From Cloacibacterium sp046296655 (GTDB lineage: Bacteria; Bacteroidota; Bacteroidia; Flavobacteriales; Weeksellaceae): a stretch of DNA of 49,404 nucleotides. Positions 16,260-24,539 of this stretch are shown here, one piece after another. The first letter of the stretch is position 1. Every line of letters begins with the position of its first letter. Below the pieces are notes generated by a model. The model saw only the letters and a program-made list of their open reading frames with translations. It was not told where the DNA came from and searched no databases. The translations under genes were made by a program, and so were the position numbers. The stretch is from the NCBI GenBank assembly GCA_046296655.1, contig JBKBLE010000018.1, positions 1 to 49,404 of the forward strand. The letters are read 5' to 3'.

Positions 16260-19200
16260 TTATTCCGAAATCGAAACTTTCGTTCCTTGAGTATGAGCGT
16301 TCATTTGTGGTGCGTAATAGTTTTGCATCGTAGTAATTCCATTGCTGAATGTTCCTGCTACATTACAAATATAATCATACTCAAAAACGTATTTTCCTTT
16401 CGGCATGTATTCGATGTAGAAATTAGTGGAAGCATCTTTGGTGACTTGATAATAACCCAAATTATTCTTCCATTGATAGCCAGAAAGTACGTCAACTGGT
16501 TCAAAACCTGCCGCTCTCATATCTTTCAGATGAATAAATTCCATATTTCTATCGGTGTTCAGAATCATTCTTACCGTTACTTTATCCCCAATTTTAAGAG
16601 GAGCATTTTCTGTAATTTTCTGCAGTTCTTCACCGTTTACCGTTTTCACTTTTTTGTACAATTCTTTGGTAATAGAAATATAACTTTCCGAAGATTTAAT
16701 TTTATCTAAATCCTCATAATATTGCCAGAATAAACCACCTTGAACAATTCCAGCTCCTGGTTTTGTAATGGTTACGCTTGCTAAATTTTTATCTATTTTA
16801 TCTGAATTCACCGCTGACTTCACATAACCTGTTGCTTTTGTATCAGGATTGGTAAGTTCTTTTCCGCCCCAAATGATGGTGGCTTTATCGCTTTCCGCTG
16901 AAGTCCAAGATTTTCCAGAATTGAGAATCGTGTAAATCACTTCGGCGGTACTTCTGGAAGTATCCCAATTGGAAACTTCTTTTTGTGTGATGAGCCAAAT
17001 TTTCATTTCTTCTACAAAATTTTGGTCAGTAGTTAATTTATTAAACGCTTCCAAAGCACCAGCGTGATTTACGGTTTTAGAAGAATACCAACCCCAATCG
17101 TTGAGATTTTGTTTCCAATAAACGCCTTGTGTTTCGCTTTGTACAGAAGTTTCTTTCAGATAAGTCATTAATTTTTTAGAAACATCTTTCAAATTGTACG
17201 CATCAAAAAGTAATGCTGCTCTATGTAAACCAAAGAAAGTGAAGTCGGTTATTTTTGCAGTTTTCGCTTTTGAAATCACTAAATCTTTCATTTTCTTGCC
17301 ATCACCTTTTAACGGATATTCTTTTTCCCAATAATGACGAGTATCTAAATAATCTAACACATAATTACTCCAAACATTGCTTCGACTACGCTCAGCAACC
17401 GTCTTTACATCAAAATATCTGCTTACTTCATTGTCCACATATTTCACCAATTGAGAAACCATTTGTTTTTGTTCAGAAGATTGATAATCTGCCAAATTTC
17501 CTTTCAACCATTCATTAATTCTGCCTAAATTTTTCAAAATATACAATGAATTGTAGTATGAACTCGGGTAACCGGCGTACCACGAAAAACCGCCATCAGG
17601 ATTTTGTAATTTTTTCAGTTCGCTCCAATCATCGTTGATGGAATTTCGCATCGTATTTGCATCAAACAATCTTGCCAATTTCGCCATTTGTTCGGTTTCG
17701 TTTTTAGCATCTAAAACCCAAGGTGTTTCTTCCAACAATAATTGTTTCAATTCTTGGTTTTTCTCAAGATTAGAATTGAGTAAACCTTTTGCTTGATATT
17801 CATCGAAAACAGTTTTCAATTTTGGATTGGCTTTAAAAATTTCAGACGCCAAAACATCAGCAAACCATTTATTGAACACCACATCCGCAGAAAGATTATT
17901 GTCATTCTTAAGACTTGGCAATGCAAAAATCACTTCCCAAATTGGATTGGTCGTCAATTCTAAAGTATTGGATACATTTGTCGCTGTTTTAGATTGATTA
18001 TTTTTCAAATTCTCTAAAACAAAGGTCTTGGTTTGTCCTTCTTTCACAAAAACCGGAACTGCATCTGTTACCAACATTCTATTTGGCAAAACTGCGATTG
18101 CTTTTTGTTCACCATCAGAAAATTTTCCTTGTCCACTGAGCGAAGTCGAAGTGGCTACGTTTTTAATGATGATAGAAGAAACACCATTCGGAACTTTTAC
18201 ATTCCATTGAACGGTTGTGCTTCCATTTGCATTGAGTGTAAATGCTTGTTCTACGTTGTAACCAGCAGCTGCATTTAACTGGTTAATTCCAAATTTTTCA
18301 GTAATATCTTCATTGGTAAAAGCGTCTAATATTTGCAATTTCGCAAAACCTTTGAGTTGTTGAGTCGTTAAATTACTCAATTTAGATTTGAAAACCAACT
18401 CATCGCCTTCTCTCAAAAATCGTGGATAATTCGGTGTTACCGAAAATTCTTTTTGTGTAACCACCGTTTTTTCTAACGTTGCCACTTGTGCATCTTTGGT
18501 ATGAGCTAGAAACATCAATTTCCATTGTGTAAGCGCTTCTGGAGATGTAAATTCAAACGATACATTTCCGTTTTTATCCGTCATTAAATTTGGATAGAAA
18601 AATGCGGTTTCGTTCAGGTTTTGACGGACTGGGATTTTTTCTAAATTTTCTGTAGTAGATGACTCTGGGTCAATTCTTGGAGCCTTTACAGGTTCAGGAA
18701 CAACACTTTCCAATGTTTCCATTTTCGCGGTAGCCCTTGTAGGTGGTGGTGGCGGAGCATATGAAGCGTCTTTTGCACCTTCTTGATTTCGCAGAACTGA
18801 CACGGATTCCACCTGCGGTCTTATTCTCGAAATACCATAAATTCCTCCATCAAACCAATCAAAATCAGGTCTATTCACACCGAAATTATCAAAATATTTT
18901 AGTCTTTTGCTGTAATATTTTTGAGCTAAACTTTCATTGATGCCGTATTGAGAAATCCAGTAAGGTTTGCTGTAAAGACTTTGCCAAGAATAAGTATTTA
19001 CCGCAAATTGGTCTAAAGATTTATCATACATATTCGCTAGAACTTCGGCAGTAATCTGGTCGGTGAGCGAAGTCGAACTGCCAGAAATTTTCACACTCCA
19101 TTTTTCTTTAGAATTCGGTTGAAGTTTATCTCTAAACGTTACCAATTCTATTTTCAAAGGCTTTTTATCCGAAGAAATTTTCACATCTTGCGAAACAGTT

Positions 19201-22200
19201 TGCACATCATTGAAAGCAATCATTTGAAACTGAACATTCAGATTTTCTATGCTTTCATCTTTCGGAAGTGGAACTTCGTAAACTAAAATTCCGTTTTTAA
19301 TCGGTAATTGCTCAAATTGCGTTTTTCCATCACCGTTTTGAACATATACATTCAATAAAGCATCTGGAATGGCTGAATAAACGTAGAATTTCGCCTTTTC
19401 AGTTCTATTGTATTCAGATTTTTCAGGAATTACTTTTAAGAAAGGCTTTTGATTTTCAGAAAGTTTAGCTTTATCAAAAACTTCAAAAATTTTCTCCGTT
19501 TTGATGGTATCTTTTCCTTCGATGTTAAAGAGTTCTAGTTTGTATTTTCCTGCTGATAATTTCCCTAAATCTAAATTTCCATTTGTCATTCCGAGGAACG
19601 AGGAATCTTTTTTAACAGATTCTTCACTTTGCTTCGCATCGTTCAGAATGACAGACTCTTTCACCAAACGTTCAACCTTATTTTCTTTCTCCGATTTATC
19701 AAAATAATCATGTGGGAATTTTTGCACAAAAACTTCTTTACTAAAGAAAGGAGCATTCTGAATTTCATTTTCAAAATTGGTTCTAAAAACTCTTTCTTGA
19801 GGTGATATTTTTGACAATTTTGCGGTGTAACTTTTCTTTAAAATCTGGTCATTGTAATTTTTAGTTTCAACTTTAAATTTTATATTTTCATCCGTAAAAT
19901 AATCTGTCACACTAAGCGGAGTCGAAGTGTTGGCTTCTGAAAGTGAAATATAATGCGAAACCGAAGCTACTTTTAGATTGGTTTGGTCAGATTGCGTTTC
20001 TCCGTTAATATCGGTAACCGAAGCATTGATTTGATAATTATCAATCTGAATTCCATCTAAAGTTTCATCTTTTTTGAGGTCAATTTTTATGGTAAATTCC
20101 CCTTTTTCATTGGTTTTTACTTCACCAAGAATTGAGTTTTCGTTATCATTTCCACGAGGATACCACCAAAAATATCTCCAACGAATATTCTGTTTTTTGA
20201 TTTCATAATTTACGGTAGCATTACTGAGCGGAACTCCCGAAAACATCATCGCTTTTCCTTGCAGTTCTATGGTTTGTCCGTACTGATATTCTTGTTTCAC
20301 CGGTTCAAAACTCACTTCAAATTTCGGACGTTTATATTCCTCTACTCGGAAACTTTTATAGCCATCCATCACATAATCCGTCACATTATCATCGTCATTA
20401 TCAACTTCTATAGAAAATTGTCCGTTCAGTTTTCCTTGCGGAAGCGTAAAACTTCCGTTCACAGAACCAAATTCATTGGTCGTCAATGTTTGAGTAGAAA
20501 TTTCTTCGCCATTTGTATCTTTCAAAGTGATATTCAACTTCACTTTTGGCGTTACTTTTTCTTTGTTGGTTTCACTGCTAAAAGCAGTTCCAATCACTTT
20601 AAAATAAACGGTTTGTCCAGGTCTGTAAATCGCTCTATCTAAGAAAATTTGCGCTTGTGCTACTTCATTTCTAGTGTTAAAAGAGGTATCATAGTGATTG
20701 CCATAGACTTGTAAAAGATTCACATCATTGGTAGAAGGTTGACGCACCAAAACATAGCGATAATAACGTTTTTTATCATTTTCTGGAATTTTAAAACCAG
20801 CCTTAGAATCTGTAATTCCTGTTGATTTTTCTAGATTTTTATTAGAAACATATTCATAAAATTCTAAGTTTTCTTTTGGTAAAATTTTCCCATTATTTCT
20901 GAGCACCAATTGCAATTCGTTTTCGAAAATTTGTTGGTCTGATTTATTCTTAAAAATAATTCTAGAATTAGTGGCAATAAAGTAAAAATGGTCTTGAACA
21001 TTGCCATCTACCAAATATTCTCCCACGTAAATTCCCGAAGGAAGTGGCTCAATTTCCAGCGAAGTTTTATGAGAAGTGTAATCTTTGAAATTTTTCAGCG
21101 GAAAAGTTTCTTTTTTTTCCAAAGTTTTCTTGAGTTGAGAAAAATAATCTTTGTTCCAAGAATTATAAATATACTTCAAAAAGCCTTGATAATCAGATTT
21201 CACTTCATAAATATTGAGCGAAAACTGTGAAGTATTTTTGTATTCTGCAACCAAATGAATCGGTTGATTTGGCAAAGTGGACGTTTCAAATTTTATATTG
21301 ACAAAAGGCTGTTTGATTTGATTTTCCTGGTTTTTGATGTTTTCTAAAAATTTGGATTTTGGATAGGCTTTTTTCACTTTTTCAATCCAAGAAAGCGCTT
21401 CTTCAAATTTTTGTTCTCCTTGAAGACTGGAAATAATTTCTTGAGCGATTAAAACCTTATAATCGCCTTCTGTTGCAGAATTATAAAGAGAAATTAATTG
21501 TTCTTGCTTGTTTTTACAGTTGGTAAAAGCACATTCATCATTCAGTTTTTGATGTTTGAAATACAATTGTGCGTTTCCTGAATTTTTAGCAATCAACGCA
21601 TCATAAATTCCTAAAATTTTAGGCTGATTTTCTTTCAGTTCATTTTTAGTAAAATAATCACTATTTTGAAGATAATCAATATATTGCATTGATTTATAAT
21701 CAAAAAAACTAGGGAAATAAGCAATATCTTCTACTCCATCAAAAATCTCTGCATATTTTGAAATCGCTATTTTTTGTAACGCTGCATCTTGTTTTGAAAT
21801 TTCAGAAAAATGTTGGGCAAAATAATTTTTAAAATCTAATTTGCTCCAAGTTTCGATTTGAGAAAAATCTTGCTTTTCTCCAGTATTTACATTCGTTCTT
21901 TGGTTAATTTTCCATTGATTTTCATCGTAATAATCTTGAAAAAAGTCTCCCAACAATACTTGAAAAACCAATTTTTGTTCGCCTTTTAATTTTTGGTCAA
22001 AAGATTGTAATTTTTTAAAAAATTGAGAAGCAGTATCATTTTGAGTATCATCTTTGGTAAGGTCTGTCACGCTTAATTCCGCTTTCAAAGATTTAATCAA
22101 TTGAATCGCGTTGTCTTCTGAAATCGCACGTTTCTGAATGTCTAAAATGAGCGGAAGATTAGATTTATAAGTTCCTTTCTTATAATTTTCAGAAATTTTC

Positions 22201-22292
22201 TTCCATTGTTGATCATAGTATTTTTGAGCTTTCATAGGAGTAATATTCCAAATGAGGAATAGTAAAATGAAGATTTGGGTTAGTTTTTTCAT
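16260..22292 (-). CDS. Alpha-2-macroglobulin-like protein, large, no thioester
   Basis: 2010 residues from the ATG at 22292 (a TTG two codons earlier is less likely), with a signal peptide (MKKLTQIFILLFLIWNITPM). The N-terminal 300 residues are helical. MG-type beta-domains follow, then a Pro-rich segment and the bacterial A2M core (NETAFFYPNLMTDKNGNVSF, near residue 1265; PEALTQWKLMFLAHTKD). The C-terminal half is an alpha/alpha toroid like the TED domain, then a final receptor-like beta-domain. The CxEQ thioester motif expected where the TED begins is absent. The family is thought to guard the envelope against proteases or trap them, but without the thioester covalent trapping is unlikely. 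At least five short dispersed repeats are embedded in frame (residues near 788, 881-903, 1071, 1380 and 1633). The penicillin-binding protein partner (pbpC) common beside such genes is absent. Confidence 0.85.
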   Translation of the reverse strand: MKKLTQIFILLFLIWNITPMKAQKYYDQQWKKISENYKKGTYKSNLPLILDIQKRAISEDNAIQLIKSLKAELSVTDLTKDDTQNDTASQFFKKLQSFDQKLKGEQKLVFQVLLGDFFQDYYDENQWKINQRTNVNTGEKQDFSQIETWSKLDFKNYFAQHFSEISKQDAALQKIAISKYAEIFDGVEDIAYFPSFFDYKSMQYIDYLQNSDYFTKNELKENQPKILGIYDALIAKNSGNAQLYFKHQKLNDECAFTNCKNKQEQLISLYNSATEGDYKVLIAQEIISSLQGEQKFEEALSWIEKVKKAYPKSKFLENIKNQENQIKQPFVNIKFETSTLPNQPIHLVAEYKNTSQFSLNIYEVKSDYQGFLKYIYNSWNKDYFSQLKKTLEKKETFPLKNFKDYTSHKTSLEIEPLPSGIYVGEYLVDGNVQDHFYFIATNSRIIFKNKSDQQIFENELQLVLRNNGKILPKENLEFYEYVSNKNLEKSTGITDSKAGFKIPENDKKRYYRYVLVRQPSTNDVNLLQVYGNHYDTSFNTRNEVAQAQIFLDRAIYRPGQTVYFKVIGTAFSSETNKEKVTPKVKLNITLKDTNGEEISTQTLTTNEFGSVNGSFTLPQGKLNGQFSIEVDNDDDNVTDYVMDGYKSFRVEEYKRPKFEVSFEPVKQEYQYGQTIELQGKAMMFSGVPLSNATVNYEIKKQNIRWRYFWWYPRGNDNENSILGEVKTNEKGEFTIKIDLKKDETLDGIQIDNYQINASVTDINGETQSDQTNLKVASVSHYISLSEANTSTPLSVTDYFTDENIKFKVETKNYNDQILKKSYTAKLSKISPQERVFRTNFENEIQNAPFFSKEVFVQKFPHDYFDKSEKENKVERLVKESVILNDAKQSEESVKKDSSFLGMTNGNLDLGKLSAGKYKLELFNIEGKDTIKTEKIFEVFDKAKLSENQKPFLKVIPEKSEYNRTEKAKFYVYSAIPDALLNVYVQNGDGKTQFEQLPIKNGILVYEVPLPKDESIENLNVQFQMIAFNDVQTVSQDVKISSDKKPLKIELVTFRDKLQPNSKEKWSVKISGSSTSLTDQITAEVLANMYDKSLDQFAVNTYSWQSLYSKPYWISQYGINESLAQKYYSKRLKYFDNFGVNRPDFDWFDGGIYGISRIRPQVESVSVLRNQEGAKDASYAPPPPPTRATAKMETLESVVPEPVKAPRIDPESSTTENLEKIPVRQNLNETAFFYPNLMTDKNGNVSFEFTSPEALTQWKLMFLAHTKDAQVATLEKTVVTQKEFSVTPNYPRFLREGDELVFKSKLSNLTTQQLKGFAKLQILDAFTNEDITEKFGINQLNAAAGYNVEQAFTLNANGSTTVQWNVKVPNGVSSIIIKNVATSTSLSGQGKFSDGEQKAIAVLPNRMLVTDAVPVFVKEGQTKTFVLENLKNNQSKTATNVSNTLELTTNPIWEVIFALPSLKNDNNLSADVVFNKWFADVLASEIFKANPKLKTVFDEYQAKGLLNSNLEKNQELKQLLLEETPWVLDAKNETEQMAKLARLFDANTMRNSINDDWSELKKLQNPDGGFSWYAGYPSSYYNSLYILKNLGRINEWLKGNLADYQSSEQKQMVSQLVKYVDNEVSRYFDVKTVAERSRSNVWSNYVLDYLDTRHYWEKEYPLKGDGKKMKDLVISKAKTAKITDFTFFGLHRAALLFDAYNLKDVSKKLMTYLKETSVQSETQGVYWKQNLNDWGWYSSKTVNHAGALEAFNKLTTDQNFVEEMKIWLITQKEVSNWDTSRSTAEVIYTILNSGKSWTSAESDKATIIWGGKELTNPDTKATGYVKSAVNSDKIDKNLASVTITKPGAGIVQGGLFWQYYEDLDKIKSSESYISITKELYKKVKTVNGEELQKITENAPLKIGDKVTVRMILNTDRNMEFIHLKDMRAAGFEPVDVLSGYQWKNNLGYYQVTKDASTNFYIEYMPKGKYVFEYDYICNVAGTFSNGITTMQNYYAPQMNAHTQGTKVSISE
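17380..17396. repeat. Short dispersed repeat in coding DNA, copy 1 (reverse)
   Basis: CTTCGACTACGCTCAGC lies inside the macroglobulin gene and reads as the residues AERSRS at about 1629-1634. This is the only one of the four short copies in the opposite orientation. Confidence 0.7.
18133..18154. repeat. Short dispersed repeat in coding DNA, copy 2
   Basis: A 22-base copy with inverted ends CCACT and AGTGG around GAGCGAAGTCGA. On the - strand it codes TSTSLSG at about residues 1380-1386. Confidence 0.7.
19061..19082. repeat. Short dispersed repeat in coding DNA, copy 3
   Basis: GTGAGCGAAGTCGAACTG shares the GAGCGAAGTCGAA core with copy 2 and codes SSTSLTD in the same frame at about residues 1071-1077. 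Its ends are less symmetrical than those of copies 2 and 4. Confidence 0.7.
19585..19652. repeat. 68-bp palindromic dispersed element inside the macroglobulin gene
   Basis: The ends GTCATTC and GAATGAC are inverted, and inner arms GAATC/GATTC are too. The element is read through as residues about 881-903 of the macroglobulin. Its right half recurs between genes at 22347-22382. The general form (GTCATTC...GAATCT...AGATTC...GAATGAC) is, from memory, a common intergenic palindrome in Flavobacteriia. Confidence 0.7.
19909..19930. repeat. Short dispersed repeat in coding DNA, copy 4
   Basis: ACACTAAGCGGAGTCGAAGTGT has inverted ends ACACT and AGTGT and codes TSTPLS at about residues 788-793, in the same frame as copies 2 and 3. 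Confidence 0.7.
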
Positions 22293-22346
22293 AATCAAAA
22301 AAGATTTTTATTGCATTAGAATAAAATGTCACGAAAAATCAAAAAT

Positions 22347-22382
22347 AGATTCTTGATTTCGCTTTGCTTCATTCAGAATGAC
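22347..22382. repeat. Half copy of the 68-bp dispersed element
   Basis: This stretch matches 19618-19652 closely (AGATTCTT start, TTCAGAATGAC end). It lies between the macroglobulin gene and the UbiA-like gene. Its ATGAC supplies a false upstream start for the latter. Confidence 0.65.
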
Positions 22383-22392
22383 AAAGTGTTTT

Positions 22393-22400
22393 TATATTTG
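22393..22400 (+). promoter_or_regulatory. -7 promoter box, very close to the UbiA-like start
   Basis: TATATTTG exactly fits TAnnTTTG. The ATG at 22405 lies only 4 bases further, so the message would have almost no leader if this box is used. Confidence 0.45.
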
Positions 22401-22404
22401 CTTA

Positions 22405-23145
22405 ATGAACGTTATAAATTTACTAAAAAATATTCTACTAAAATCGCAGATTTATGTTTCTCTTTGCGCAACGCTATTAGGCGTTTTCATCTTGCAAGAG
22501 CAAGAATCTTACCAAAACTCTTTACCATTCATCCTTTTCCTTACGTTTTGGAACGGATATTTTTTCACCGTTTATCACAAAAGAAAATTTGCAAAAATTT
22601 GGAATATTTTAGGATTTATTATTATCAGTTCCATTCTTTTGAAATATTTTGAACTGAATTTTTACTTGAAATGGCTGATTGTTTTAATTCTTGGTTTTAT
22701 TTACAACGCAGATTTCCTGAACATTAACCTTCGACAATTTTCTTTGGTCAAAACTTTTTATGTGGGATTTATTTGGGCGCTGACTTTGGTTTGGTTTCCT
22801 CTGAAAGAAATGAATTGGGCGTGGTTTTTTATTATTTTCTTCTATACTTCTGCCATTACTTTCCCATTCGAAATTAGAGATTTAAAACGAGATGATTTCA
22901 CAACTTTACCTATGAAAATAGGCATTCAAAACACCAAATATTTGAGTTATCTCTTTCTTTTTATCAGTTCAGTTCTGGCGATATTTTTTCTGAAATTTGA
23001 ATTTGCATTTTCGCTGTTCTTAACCTTTACCTTTGCCTCCATTTTAATTTATTTTTCACATCAAAAAAGTGCAGATTGGTATTATTCTTTTTTAATGGAA
23101 AGTTTGAGCGTAATGCCGTTTTTAATTCTCGTTTTATTAAAGTAA
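22405..23145 (+). CDS. UbiA-like polytopic membrane protein
   Basis: 246 residues from the ATG at 22405; an ATG at 22378 is inside a dispersed repeat and is unlikely. About eight hydrophobic segments are visible. FPFEIRDLKRDDFTTLPMKI (about residues 151-170) resembles the second Asp-rich motif of UbiA prenyltransferases. The first motif (NDxxD) is missing, since the protein starts later than usual, so prenyl transfer is doubtful. It precedes recF by 9 bases and may be read with it. It could be an inactive relative. Confidence 0.65.
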   Translation: MNVINLLKNILLKSQIYVSLCATLLGVFILQEQESYQNSLPFILFLTFWNGYFFTVYHKRKFAKIWNILGFIIISSILLKYFELNFYLKWLIVLILGFIYNADFLNINLRQFSLVKTFYVGFIWALTLVWFPLKEMNWAWFFIIFFYTSAITFPFEIRDLKRDDFTTLPMKIGIQNTKYLSYLFLFISSVLAIFFLKFEFAFSLFLTFTFASILIYFSHQKSADWYYSFLMESLSVMPFLILVLLK

Positions 23146-23154
23146 TTTTGCTAC

Positions 23155-24234
23155 ATGATCATCAAAAATCTGAAAATATTCAATTTCAAAAATCACAGTG
23201 AAAAATCATTCGATTTTTCGCCAGAAATCAATTGTTTCGTGGGAAATAACGGCGCTGGAAAAACCAATATTCTGGATGCACTTCATTATCTTTCGATGGC
23301 AAAAAGTTTTCTGGGAAATCTTGATGCTCAAAACATTTTACACGAAAGCGATTTTTTTGCGATAGAAGCAGAAATTCAAGGAGAAGAAAAAAATGATATC
23401 ATCAAAGTGCAATTGCCAAAAGAAGGTAAAAAAATCATTAAAAAAAATGATAAAACCTACGAAAGAATTGCCGACCACATTGGTTTTTTGCCCAGTGTGA
23501 TGATTTCTCCTTACGATTCGAACCTCATTTCTGATGGCAGCGAAAGCAGAAGAAAGTTTCTAGATGTGATGATTTCTCAGACCGATTCTGATTATCTTTT
23601 TGCTTTGATTCAATATCAAAAAACGCTTCAACAAAGAAATGCTTTGCTCAAATATTTTGCTAAAAACAGAACTTTCGACCTTGATTCGCTTGAAATATAC
23701 AACGATCCTTTGAACAAATTTGGAACTCAAATTTTTGAAAAAAGACAGCGATTTGTAGCCTCTATTTTGCCTACAATTCAACATTTCTATGAGATTATTT
23801 CAAAAGGAAACGAAAAAGTTACTGTTATTTATGAAAGTAATTTGAATGAACAAAATTTCGAAGAAATATTAAGCGAAAACCTCGAAAAAGACAGGGTTCT
23901 TACTTATACTTCACGAGGAATTCATAAGGATGATTTGCGCTTCGAAATGAACGGAAATTTGATTAAAAAATTCGGAAGTCAAGGTCAACAAAAATCTTTC
24001 CTCATCGCTCTGAAATTGGCTCAAATCAAAAGAATTAAAGACATCACGAATAAAAATCCTATTCTACTTTTGGATGACATTTTTGATAAATTAGATGACA
24101 ATAGAGTTTCTCAGTTGATAGAATTGGTGAACCAACAGAATTTTGGACAGATTTTCATTACAGACACACACAGAGAACGAACAGAATCTGTGGTGAAAAG
24201 AATTAATGAAGAAAGTAAGATTTTTCAGATTTAA
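23155..24234 (+). CDS. recF: DNA replication and repair protein RecF
   Basis: A 359-residue SMC-like ATPase that helps load RecA at gapped DNA. Walker A is GNNGAGKT (residues 30-37) after the typical start MIIKNLKIFNFKNH. The signature region GSQGQQKSFLIALKLAQ and Walker B (PILLLDDIFDKLD) are in place. Length is normal. It is followed 14 bases later by a DciA-like gene, an arrangement widespread in Bacteroidota. The gene lies away from any dnaA/dnaN in this window. Confidence 0.95.
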   Translation: MIIKNLKIFNFKNHSEKSFDFSPEINCFVGNNGAGKTNILDALHYLSMAKSFLGNLDAQNILHESDFFAIEAEIQGEEKNDIIKVQLPKEGKKIIKKNDKTYERIADHIGFLPSVMISPYDSNLISDGSESRRKFLDVMISQTDSDYLFALIQYQKTLQQRNALLKYFAKNRTFDLDSLEIYNDPLNKFGTQIFEKRQRFVASILPTIQHFYEIISKGNEKVTVIYESNLNEQNFEEILSENLEKDRVLTYTSRGIHKDDLRFEMNGNLIKKFGSQGQQKSFLIALKLAQIKRIKDITNKNPILLLDDIFDKLDDNRVSQLIELVNQQNFGQIFITDTHRERTESVVKRINEESKIFQI

Positions 24235-24248
24235 GAAGTAACTCAAAA

Positions 24249-24539
24249 ATGAAAAAGAAAAGAGAATATCAAAGTTCTGAATTGGTGAAAAGTTTTGCCA
24301 AGTTGTATGGTTTTGAGGATAAATTATTGGCTTTACAAGTCAAGGATTTTTTGAAAAACTATTTAGACGAAGCATTTTTCAAAGAAATAGAAAGCGTAAA
24401 TCTGAATGAAAAAATTCTAGAAATCAGAATAAAATCTCCACTTTTCAGAAATGATTTTAGAATGAAAAAGTCATTTTTCCTCAAGAAATTTCAAGAAGAA
24501 TTTGGCGCCGACCAATTTATGGATGTGTATGTTTTGTAG
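24249..24539 (+). CDS. DUF721 / DciA-like protein
   Basis: A 96-residue protein with the KH-like fold of DUF721 (SSELVKSFAKLYGFEDKL start; LEIRIKSPLFRNDF centre). DciA proteins load or recruit the replicative helicase DnaB in bacteria without DnaC. The short Flavobacteriia form lacks the disordered C-terminal tail seen elsewhere. It lies 14 bases after recF, fitting a replication role. Its last 23 bases overlap the end of the convergent PF10136 gene. Confidence 0.8.
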   Translation: MKKKREYQSSELVKSFAKLYGFEDKLLALQVKDFLKNYLDEAFFKEIESVNLNEKILEIRIKSPLFRNDFRMKKSFFLKKFQEEFGADQFMDVYVL

